From assembly GCA_014655195.1 (NCBI GenBank), contig BNBH01000001.1, positions 62,001-126,000 on the forward strand: a stretch of DNA of 64,000 nt, in the 5' to 3' direction. Origin of the DNA: Streptomyces cellulosae (GTDB lineage: Bacteria > Actinomycetota > Actinomycetes > Streptomycetales > Streptomycetaceae). Positions 29,410 to 36,406 of the stretch are shown here, one piece after another. Positions within the stretch are counted from its first letter, which is position 1; each line of letters begins with the position of its first letter. The notes under the pieces are model-generated. The model had not been told where the DNA came from. It made no database searches and saw only the letters and a list, made by a program, of their open reading frames with translations. The position numbers and the translations under genes were made by a program.

Positions 29410-30351
29410 CTATTCGCCGGTTTCTGCGTCCACCAGGAGGCGCTGGCCGGGCAGGATGAGGTCCGGGTCGTCGCCGATGACCTGCTGGTTCTCGACGTAG
29501 AGGGCCGTCCATCCGCCGGTCAGGGCAAGGGAGTCGGCGATGGAGGCCAGGCTGTCGCCGGTCTGGACGGTGTAACGGTCGTCGGAGATGCCCGCAGGCG
29601 TGTCCGCGGAGGGTGAGGCGTGCCGGCCGGACGACGGGGTCCCGGTACCCGCGGTCGCACCCTCCTCCGCGCTGACACCGCGATGGCGGCCCGAGCCGCC
29701 GTCCTCGGACTCGCCGACGGCCGAAGAACCGGTGCTCTGCCCCGACTTGTCCGACTCGTCACCTCCGGGAGTGGCGGAGGTGGACGCGGAGGCGCCGGCA
29801 CCCGTGCCGCTCTTCGCCTCACCGGACGAACCGGACGTCGCCGACGGAGAGGGAGAAGCGGACGAATCACCGGATTCCGGCGAAGCGGACGGAGTGCTCG
29901 AGCCGCCGAGCCCGAGCAGGGAGTCGTCCCGGTCCTCGCCGGTCGGCACGCCCGGGTCGACGTTCGGGGACGCGGTGTCCTGGTTCAGACCCGTGAGCAG
30001 GCCGCAGGCGCGCCACTTGCCGACACCCTGGTCGGCGAGGATTCTCTCGGCCACGGTGATCTGCTGGTTGCGGCTGGCCGCGTCGGCGCTGGGCGCGAAC
30101 TCCAGGCCGCCGTAGTTCTCCCAGTCGTCCTGGGTCAACTGCAGGCCGCCGTAGTAGCCGTTGCCGGTGTTCTGGCTCCAGGAGCCGCCGCTCTCGCACT
30201 CCGCGACCCGGTCCCACGTCTCACCGTCCGCCGCGCTGGCGGCGCCCGCACCGAGGAGCGGGATCGCGATCGCGGAGCCGGTCACCCCGGCGGCGACGAG
30301 CAGAGCCGGAGCCTGGCGGGGGCGACGGTGTCGGCCGTTCCCGGAGAGCAT
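29410..30351 (-). CDS. rpfC: second resuscitation-promoting factor with LysM domain
   Basis: A 313-residue secreted Rpf paralogue encoded just upstream of rpfA. Signal peptide (about 1-38, ending GAGAASA), Rpf domain (about 40-118; ETWDRVAECESGGSWSQNTG, GYYGGLQLTQDDWENYGG), a long Ser/Gly/Thr-rich, low-complexity linker (about 125-255) and a C-terminal LysM (about 262-310; DRYTVQTGDSLASIADSLAL). Catalytic Glu is in AECESGG. The flexible linker is four times longer than in rpfA and may span the wall. ATG 30351 starts MLSGNGRHRRP, like [12 protein letters not shown] of rpfA. No c-di-AMP riboswitch is seen upstream. The symbol follows the S. coelicolor order from memory. Confidence 0.85.
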   Translation of the reverse strand: MLSGNGRHRRPRQAPALLVAAGVTGSAIAIPLLGAGAASAADGETWDRVAECESGGSWSQNTGNGYYGGLQLTQDDWENYGGLEFAPSADAASRNQQITVAERILADQGVGKWRACGLLTGLNQDTASPNVDPGVPTGEDRDDSLLGLGGSSTPSASPESGDSSASPSPSATSGSSGEAKSGTGAGASASTSATPGGDESDKSGQSTGSSAVGESEDGGSGRHRGVSAEEGATAGTGTPSSGRHASPSADTPAGISDDRYTVQTGDSLASIADSLALTGGWTALYVENQQVIGDDPDLILPGQRLLVDAETGE

Positions 30352-30428
30352 GCGGAAGCCTTTCACTCGGCAACAAGAACCGGCACGGGCGAGCAAAAGC
30401 GTGCAGCGCGCCGTACTTGATGGGTGAA

Positions 30429-30458
30429 CGTATAGGCAGTCGATCACTTGTCACAAGT
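30429..30458 (-). promoter_or_regulatory. putative promoter and palindrome upstream of rpfC
   Basis: On the minus strand TTGTGA (30456-30451) and TATACG (30434-30429) are 16 bases apart. The -35 lies in the perfect palindrome ACTTGTCACAAGT (30446-30458). Two TGTGATCT copies lie just upstream. Confidence 0.4.
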
Positions 30459-30543
30459 TCATGCCGTGCAGATCACATGAAGATCACAGAGTTGAGCATG
30501 CCTCAGGTTTCCGCACGCCGACCCCCGGGGAGGGACAGGAAGG

Positions 30544-31836
30544 TCAGGTCTGTCCCGAACTCCCCCTTGGATACGGAGGGGAGAATTCCACCGGAAGCGT
30601 GCGGAGTCCCCGCATGATGAGGCCGCCCCGCCAGCGCAGTTCGGACGGATCGGCGGCGAGGCGGAGGTCCGGAAGACGCGTCAGGAGCGTGGCGAGCGCC
30701 GTCTGTCCCTCCAGGCGCGCGAGCGGGGCGCCCAGGCAGTAGTGGATGCCGTGCCCGTACCCCAGATGCTGGTTGTCGCGGCGGCCCAGGTCCAGGGTGT
30801 CCGGGTCGGCGAACCGCTCCGGGTCCCGGTCGGCCGCGGCGAGCACGACGAGCACCGGGTCGCCGGTCTCGATCCGCTGCCCGCCGATGACGACCGGCTC
30901 CGTGGCGAACCGCCAGGTCGCCAGCTCCACCGGGCCGTCGTAGCGCAGCAGTTCCTCCACGCCGGTCTCCAGCAGCCCGCGGTCCCCCTCGGCCAGCGCC
31001 CGCTGCAGACGCTCCCGCTGCTCCGGGTGCGTGAGCAGGGCGTAGGTGCCGTTGCCGATGAGGTTGACGGTGGTCTCGAAGCCGGCGAAGAGGAGGATGA
31101 ACGCCATCGCGGCGGCCTCGTTCTCCGTGAGGTGCTCGCCGTGGTCCGAGGCGCGGATCAGACCCGAGATGAGGTCCTCGCCGGGTTCGGGCTCGGCGGG
31201 CAGCGCCTCGCGCTTGCGGTGGATCAGCTCGGCGAGGTATCCGCGCATCTTCTTCACCGACCGCGCGACCCCGCCGCGCGGGCTGCCGCCGTGACGGATC
31301 ATCATGCCCGCCCAGTCCCGGAAGTCGTCCTGGTCCTCGCGGGGGACGCCGAGGAGGTCGCAGATGGCGTAGATGGGGAGAGGGAAGGCGAAGTCGTGGA
31401 TCAGGTCGGCGGTGCCGCTGCCGTTTGCGGCGAAACGGTCGATGAGGTCGTCGGTGAGTTCTTGCACGCGGGGTGCGAACTCCGCCACCCGGCGGGGGGT
31501 GAAGGCCTTGCTGACCAGTCGGCGGAGGCGGGTGTGGTCCGGGGGGTCGATGTTCAGCAGGTGCGTCATGAGGTCGGCCTGCCGTTCACCGGGGATCCCG
31601 GTTTTGCCCTTCGCGTGGGCGGGCTCGTCGTGGTGGGCGGGGTTCTTGGACAGGCGGTTGTCGGCGAGGGTTTGACGTGCGTCGGCGTAGCGGGTGACCA
31701 GCCAGGCGTGGACGCCGCTGGGGAGTTGCGTCTTGTGCACGGGGGCGTGTTCGCGGAGCCAGGCGTAGGCGGGGTAGGGGTTGGTGGCGAACTCCCAGGT
31801 GAACAGGTCAGGGGCGGGGGGTGACTGGTCGGGCAT
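30544..31836 (-). CDS. cytochrome P450 (CYP107-like)
   Basis: A 430-residue soluble bacterial P450. The I-helix oxygen-activation motif is FAGFETT, the K-helix ExxR is EELLR, and the heme loop is GYGHGIHYCLG with the cysteine thiolate near residue 366 (first Phe of the usual motif replaced by Tyr). It is not next to a ferredoxin or reductase gene, so redox partners must come from elsewhere. Its position downstream of rpfC on the same strand corresponds in my memory to CYP107U1 of S. coelicolor, which has been linked to sporulation. The substrate is unknown. Confidence 0.9.
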   Translation of the reverse strand: MPDQSPPAPDLFTWEFATNPYPAYAWLREHAPVHKTQLPSGVHAWLVTRYADARQTLADNRLSKNPAHHDEPAHAKGKTGIPGERQADLMTHLLNIDPPDHTRLRRLVSKAFTPRRVAEFAPRVQELTDDLIDRFAANGSGTADLIHDFAFPLPIYAICDLLGVPREDQDDFRDWAGMMIRHGGSPRGGVARSVKKMRGYLAELIHRKREALPAEPEPGEDLISGLIRASDHGEHLTENEAAAMAFILLFAGFETTVNLIGNGTYALLTHPEQRERLQRALAEGDRGLLETGVEELLRYDGPVELATWRFATEPVVIGGQRIETGDPVLVVLAAADRDPERFADPDTLDLGRRDNQHLGYGHGIHYCLGAPLARLEGQTALATLLTRLPDLRLAADPSELRWRGGLIMRGLRTLPVEFSPPYPRGSSGQT

Positions 31837-32248
31837 GGGGTGACCCTAACGGGGCGGGGGTTATGGGCCTGAGGGCCTATGCGGGTGGGTGGGGGGCAGG
31901 GTGCGCAGTTCCCCGCGCCCCTTCGGGCCCTGACGGGCCTCGCTTCGGGGCCGTGGGTCCCTGCGGGGCCGTGGGGGCTGGGCGCGCAGTTCCCCGCGCC
32001 CCTGGGGGGGGTGGGTGGTTCGCGTCGTGGGGATGTGCGGGTGCGTGGGGGCTACTCGCGCAGTTCCCCGCGCCCCTTCGGGCCCTGACGGGCCTCGCTT
32101 CGGGGCCGTGGGTCCCTGCGGGGCCGTGGGGGTTGCTCGCGCAGTTCCCCGCGCCCCTGAGGGTGAGGGGCGGGGGTGTGGTACGCCTTCGGGGGCGCGG
32201 GGAACTGCGCGGACGGGGGCTCGGGGGCGGAGCCCCCGTGGCGGAGGG
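31837..32248. other. 412-base repeat-filled gap
   Basis: Between the P450 start and the mazG stop. It consists almost entirely of GCGCAGTTCCCCGCGCCCCT-family repeats and a 75-base direct duplication. No gene seen. Confidence 0.8.
31903..32210. repeat. cluster of GCGCAGTTCCCCGCGCCCCT repeats
   Basis: Direct copies at 31903-31922, 31984-32003, 32058-32077 and 32139-32158. An inverted copy with one mismatch is at 32191-32210; it can pair with the last direct copy into a 20-base hairpin. Bases 31903-31977 are exactly duplicated at 32058-32132 (75 bases, offset 155), showing recent local expansion. Confidence 0.9.
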
Positions 32249-33223
32249 TTAGGCGTCCCCCGCCTTTTCGGTCGCGCGGATCGCGTCGCGGTACGCCCGG
32301 GCTGCCGCCCGGAGGGCCGCTTCCGCGTCCACACCCTCCCGCTCCGCCCTCGCGGCCAGCGAAAGCAGCTCGTAACCGACCCCCTCCCCGGAGGGGAGCG
32401 GAACAGCGAGGCCCGCCGAGCGGGCACGCGACGCCAGTTTCGTGGCCAGCGCCAACGCCGGCTGCCCCACAGGAACCCCGTCCGTGACGGACTCCCTCCG
32501 CTTCTCCTCCGCCTTCGTCCGCATCCAGTGCGCCTTGACCTCCTCCGGCGTCCGCGCCGTCTCCTCCCCGAAGACGTGCGGGTGCCGGTGGACGAGCTTG
32601 GCGACGATGCCGCCCGCGACGTCGTCGACGGAGAACGGCTCCTCCTCGTGCTCCTCGGCGATGCGGGCGTGGAAGACGACCTGGAGCAGCACGTCCCCCA
32701 GTTCCTCGCGCAGCTCGTCGCGGTCGCCGTCCTCGATGGCCTCGACGAGCTCGTACGCCTCCTCGATGCCGTACTTGGCGAGGCCCTTGTGGGTCTGCTG
32801 CGAGGACCAGGGGCACTCGGCGCGGATGCGGTCCATGACCTGGACCAGGTCGAGCAGGCGGGCGCCGGGGAGGTCGTAGGAGGCGGGGAGGAGTTCCAGC
32901 TCGGGCATGGTGACCCGGCCGCTGCCGGCCATCCGCGCCAGTCCGTCGGTGAGCGCGGGCTCGCCCTCGCCGCTGGCGACGACGACCACCGTGCGGCCGC
33001 CGGCGCAGGCGTCGACGACCTCCTCGGCGGTGGGCGCGGCCTCCTCGACGGTTATCCCGGCCTCGCGCAGGTAGGGCAGCTGCGGGTGGGCGCCGTCCGC
33101 GCACAGCACCCGGTCGGCGGCGTGCAGCGCCTGCCAGGCGGGCCAGGACAGCAGTCCTGGCGCGACCCGGTGGCTGGTGGTGAGCAGGACGACACGGCCG
33201 GGGGCGGGGCTGGTTGCGTTCAC
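32249..33223 (-). CDS. mazG: nucleoside triphosphate pyrophosphohydrolase MazG
   Basis: A 324-residue house-cleaning NTP pyrophosphatase. The N-terminal ~110 residues are a tetrapyrrole methylase-like/ SAM-type remnant typical of actinobacterial MazG (VVLLTTSHRVAPGLLSW). The MazG domain (about 125-235) holds the helix-loop CPWSSQQTHKGLAKYGIEEA and the metal-binding EExxE...ExxD pattern (EELGDVLLQVVFHARIAEEH). GTG 33223 starts it, with a weak ribosome-binding site. It lies 19 bases downstream of the SurA-like gene and is probably co-transcribed with it. Confidence 0.9.
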   Translation of the reverse strand: MNATSPAPGRVVLLTTSHRVAPGLLSWPAWQALHAADRVLCADGAHPQLPYLREAGITVEEAAPTAEEVVDACAGGRTVVVVASGEGEPALTDGLARMAGSGRVTMPELELLPASYDLPGARLLDLVQVMDRIRAECPWSSQQTHKGLAKYGIEEAYELVEAIEDGDRDELREELGDVLLQVVFHARIAEEHEEEPFSVDDVAGGIVAKLVHRHPHVFGEETARTPEEVKAHWMRTKAEEKRRESVTDGVPVGQPALALATKLASRARSAGLAVPLPSGEGVGYELLSLAARAEREGVDAEAALRAAARAYRDAIRATEKAGDA

Positions 33224-33242
33224 CCTTCGAAACTAGCCCACG

Positions 33243-33890
33243 TCACAGCCCCAGCGGCGGCCCGTCCACGGCGGTGACGTCCTTCACCCACGGGGTCTTG
33301 GCGTCGACGCGGCTGCTCTTCTGCGCGTCCCACTCGCCGTAGCGCGGGTTGAGGTCGACGTCGAGCTCCTTGCTCGCGTCGGACAGCGCCCTCCAGAACT
33401 CGGGGCTGCTGGTGTCGGTGCCGAGCTCCTGGGCGAGCTTCTGCGCCGTGACCTGGAGCCGGAGGTTGTCGTCGAGGCGCTGCGGCGGCACCCCGTACTG
33501 CTGGAGCCAGGCGGCCTCCAGCGCCTCCGCGCCGCCGGCCTGCTCCTCGAACTCGGCCCGCGTCCGCTGCACCTCGCGGTCGGAGACGGTCACCCCGGCG
33601 TCGCGCGCGGCGCGCTCCAGCACCCGGTCCAGCACCATGCTGTGCAGGGTGTCGCGGGTGAGGCCGCCGGTGCGGGCGATGGCCTGCTGGTACTGGGCGT
33701 CGTCCGGGACGGCCTCCCGCTGGGCGGCGCGCACCTCGTCGACGCGGTTCTCCAGCTGCGACACGGTGATCCGCTCCCCGCCGACCACGGCCGCCGCACC
33801 GGGGTGCGCGTCGTTCCCGCAGGCGGTGAGCAGAGGGGCCGCCGCGATCGCGGCGGTGAGGAGGAACGCGGTGCGACGACGGCGGTGCAA
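33243..33890 (-). CDS. SurA-like lipoprotein (peptidyl-prolyl isomerase/chaperone N-terminal domain)
   Basis: A 215-residue exported lipoprotein. The signal peptide ends in the lipobox LLTACG (Cys at about residue 24), followed by a SurA_N-like helical chaperone region (about 35-150; ERITVSQLENRVDEVRAAQR, LDRVLERAARDAGVTVSDRE). A parvulin domain is not evident, so isomerase activity is doubtful. TTG 33890 is chosen because AGGAGG lies five bases upstream; longer reading adds an unconserved leader. The gene sits between the kinase gene and mazG on the same strand, the usual actinobacterial mfd-surA-mazG-eno neighbourhood. Confidence 0.85.
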   Translation of the reverse strand: MHRRRRTAFLLTAAIAAAPLLTACGNDAHPGAAAVVGGERITVSQLENRVDEVRAAQREAVPDDAQYQQAIARTGGLTRDTLHSMVLDRVLERAARDAGVTVSDREVQRTRAEFEEQAGGAEALEAAWLQQYGVPPQRLDDNLRLQVTAQKLAQELGTDTSSPEFWRALSDASKELDVDLNPRYGEWDAQKSSRVDAKTPWVKDVTAVDGPPLGL

Positions 33891-34050
33891 GGAAACCTCC
33901 TGAGGAGAGCTTGTGCGGCGGTGCACAAAGTCTTGCGGTGATCGATGGTAGGCATCGGCCAAGCTCTGGCCAACCCATTCGACCAACGATTCACGGCGAC
34001 TTCCGGCACCGCCGCGCCCGCCGTCTCCCCCGCGCGGGCACGGCCGCGGT

Positions 34051-35589
34051 CTACCCGCGCACCTGCCCCAGCCACTGGAGGGTGCGCCGGATGTCCGCCG
34101 CGAGCGGGTGCCCGGGACCCTGGACGCGCTCCACGTCGTGGAGCAGCCGCACCAGCGTGTCGTGCGCGGCGGCCCGGTCGCCGAGGGCGAGCAGCAGATG
34201 CCCGATGCGGCGCCGTACGTCGTGGGCCTGCTGCGGGTCGCCCGCGGCCACGTACTGGTTCTCGTAGTACGGCAGCAGCGCCCGGTACTCGGCGAGGGCG
34301 GCCGCCGGGTCGCCGAGCTGCTCCAGGCACTGGGCGGCCTCGTAGCGGTGACGCAGGGACTGCGGGTCGGCCTGGCCGGCCTCGGCGGCGCGCTCGTCGG
34401 CGAGGCGGCGCAGCTCGGGCAGGGCGCGCCGGTACTGGCCGTCGTCGAGGAGCGTGGCCGCGTACTGCTTGCGCAGGGTGCGCACCACCGGGGAGTGCTC
34501 GCCGTGCTGGTCGGCGGCGACCGGGAGGATCGAGCCGAGGATGTCGACGGCCTGGGTGATGCGGCCCTCGCCGAGCAGCCGCTTCACCTCGTCGACGGCG
34601 GCGGCCACGTCGGCCTTCTCCGCCGTCGGCGCGGGCGGCGCGGCGGGCGCGGGCTGCGGCGCCGGCGTCCTGGCGCGGTCCGGCCAGGGGGCGTGCGGGC
34701 GCAGGAAGGGGCGGGTCGGGTCCAGCGGGGCGCCGGTGGGCGTGCCCCGGGAGGGCAGCAGCAGCGCCAGGTGCTCGTACACCTCCTGCGCGGAGTCCGG
34801 GCGGTGCTGCGGGTCCTTCGCGAGCAGCCGCAGCACCAGGGCCTCCAGCGCCTCCGGCACCTCGGGGCGCAGCCGGCGCACCGGCACGGGCGGCTCGTAC
34901 AGGTGCCGGTGCAGCACCCCGAGCGCCGTGGAACCGGAGAACGGCACGTCCCCGCTGAGCAGTTCGTGCATCAGCACGCCGAGCGCGTACAGGTCGGTGT
35001 ACGGGCCGACCGCGCCGCCCATCGCCTGCTCGGGCGCCATGTAGGCGGGCGAGCCGATGGGGGTGCCGGTGTGGGTCAGGCGCGTGGTGTCCGCGTCCAT
35101 CACGGAGGCCACGCCGAGGTCGAGCACGGTGACCGTGCCGTCCTGCTTCACCATCACGTTCCGCGGCTTGAGGTCACGGTGGACGATCGGCACCGCGTGC
35201 ACGGCGCTCAGCACGGCGCACAGCTGCGCGGCGACCGCGACCGACCACTGCCACGGGTACGGGTCGTGCTCGGCGAGGTGGTCGCCGAGGTCGGCGCCGT
35301 CGACGTACTGCATGACGAGGAACAGCTCCTCGCCCTCGCTGCCCGCGTCGTGCACGGTGACCAGGCCGGGGTGGTCGACCTGCGCGGTCACCCGGCACTC
35401 GCGCACGAAGCGGCGGCGCAGTTCCTCGGCCTCGTGTCCCGCCACCTTGTCGGGGCGCAGCAGCTTCACCGCCACGCGCCGGTCCAGCCGCTTGTCGTAG
35501 GCCGTCCAGACCTGTCCCATGCCGCCCTGGCCGATGAGCGTGGACAGTTCGTACCGTCCGGCGACGACCCGTCCCGTCGTCACGCTCAC
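34051..35589 (-). CDS. Ser/Thr protein kinase with TPR-like C-terminus
   Basis: A 512-residue Hanks-type kinase. Kinase domain residues 12-275: glycine loop IGQGGMGQVW, catalytic Lys in VAVKLL (42), HRDLKPRNV loop, DLGVA in place of DFG, GSPAYMAPEQ activation segment. A Pro/Ala linker (about 280-325) follows, then helical TPR-like repeats (about 330-510; RYEAAQCLEQLGDPAAALAE). No transmembrane segment or PASTA domain, so it is cytoplasmic. GTG 35589 overlaps the upstream membrane-protein stop (GTGA), suggesting coupled translation and a shared role. Substrates are unknown. Confidence 0.92.
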   Translation of the reverse strand: MSVTTGRVVAGRYELSTLIGQGGMGQVWTAYDKRLDRRVAVKLLRPDKVAGHEAEELRRRFVRECRVTAQVDHPGLVTVHDAGSEGEELFLVMQYVDGADLGDHLAEHDPYPWQWSVAVAAQLCAVLSAVHAVPIVHRDLKPRNVMVKQDGTVTVLDLGVASVMDADTTRLTHTGTPIGSPAYMAPEQAMGGAVGPYTDLYALGVLMHELLSGDVPFSGSTALGVLHRHLYEPPVPVRRLRPEVPEALEALVLRLLAKDPQHRPDSAQEVYEHLALLLPSRGTPTGAPLDPTRPFLRPHAPWPDRARTPAPQPAPAAPPAPTAEKADVAAAVDEVKRLLGEGRITQAVDILGSILPVAADQHGEHSPVVRTLRKQYAATLLDDGQYRRALPELRRLADERAAEAGQADPQSLRHRYEAAQCLEQLGDPAAALAEYRALLPYYENQYVAAGDPQQAHDVRRRIGHLLLALGDRAAAHDTLVRLLHDVERVQGPGHPLAADIRRTLQWLGQVRG

Positions 35590-36242
35590 CGTCCGCCCTC
35601 GTGGTCACCCTGCGGCCGCTGCTGTCCGTCCTGCCGGCGCAGGTAGTCGCTGAGCTCGTCGAGCTCGGCGCGCACCTGGTCGATCCGGGCGGGCGGGGGC
35701 CCCTGCGGCGGCTGCGCCTGCGGCGGGGGCACGGGGGTGTGCGGGGCGGTGGAGGGCGGCACGGGGCCGGGGTACGGGGTGTGCGGAGGCTGGGGCTGCG
35801 AGAGGGACGTGGGCGTGTACGGCGAGGCCGGCTGCGGATAGCCGTAGGGCGTCGGGCCGCCGGGGGCGTGGACCGTGGTGGCGTGCGGGGACGGCGGTAC
35901 CGGGCCGCCGTACGGGTTCTGACGCCGGGGCAGGCGGATGTCGACGGTCAGGTAGTACGCGCTTGCGCACGCGCCCAGGGCGAGCATGACGGCAAGGCCC
36001 ACGTCGCCCCGCCAGTCCTCCTCGGGGACGGACCCGATCACGGCGATGCACGCCACGACCAGCGGGATGCTCACCCAGGCCGCTATCCAGTCGAAGACCC
36101 GTCCGCGCAGCACCGCGACCCGGAACAGCGGCACGGCGGTCAGCATGCCGCAGCACAACACCCCTGAGGCCGCGTACAGCACGCGCTGCGTGATGACCGA
36201 TCCCGAGCTGGGTGGGGGCGGCGGCGCGCCGTGGCCGTACAT
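35586..36242 (-). CDS. Pro-rich membrane protein upstream of the kinase
   Basis: A 218-residue protein. Residues 1-15 are Gly/Pro-rich, then three hydrophobic segments (about 19-38, 47-70 and 78-98) and a long Pro/Tyr/Thr-rich cytoplasmic-looking region (about 105-185), ending in a helix (ARIDQVRAELDELSDYLRRQ). The stop overlaps the kinase start by four bases. The Pro/Tyr/Thr stretch could be a kinase substrate or docking region; that is inference from coupling only. ATG 36242 is the first good start. Confidence 0.78.
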   Translation of the reverse strand: MYGHGAPPPPPSSGSVITQRVLYAASGVLCCGMLTAVPLFRVAVLRGRVFDWIAAWVSIPLVVACIAVIGSVPEEDWRGDVGLAVMLALGACASAYYLTVDIRLPRRQNPYGGPVPPSPHATTVHAPGGPTPYGYPQPASPYTPTSLSQPQPPHTPYPGPVPPSTAPHTPVPPPQAQPPQGPPPARIDQVRAELDELSDYLRRQDGQQRPQGDHEGGR

Positions 36243-36406
36243 GCTGCTCCTGGGCTGTGTGGCCGATGTGTGGACTCCGGTGGAGAGTCCGAGCGTATCG
36301 GCCCGGGGCGACAACCGGTCCGTGATGTACCGAACCGTTGTCGTACGGGGTGCGTTCGGAAGCCGCGGGATGCCGTACGGGAGCCGTTCCGGGAGCCGCG
36401 CGGCCG

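Noticed and set aside
30470..30500. Two TGTGATCT copies as a CRP site upstream of rpfC
   Set aside because: They are direct rather than inverted repeats and the spacing does not match the CRP palindrome.
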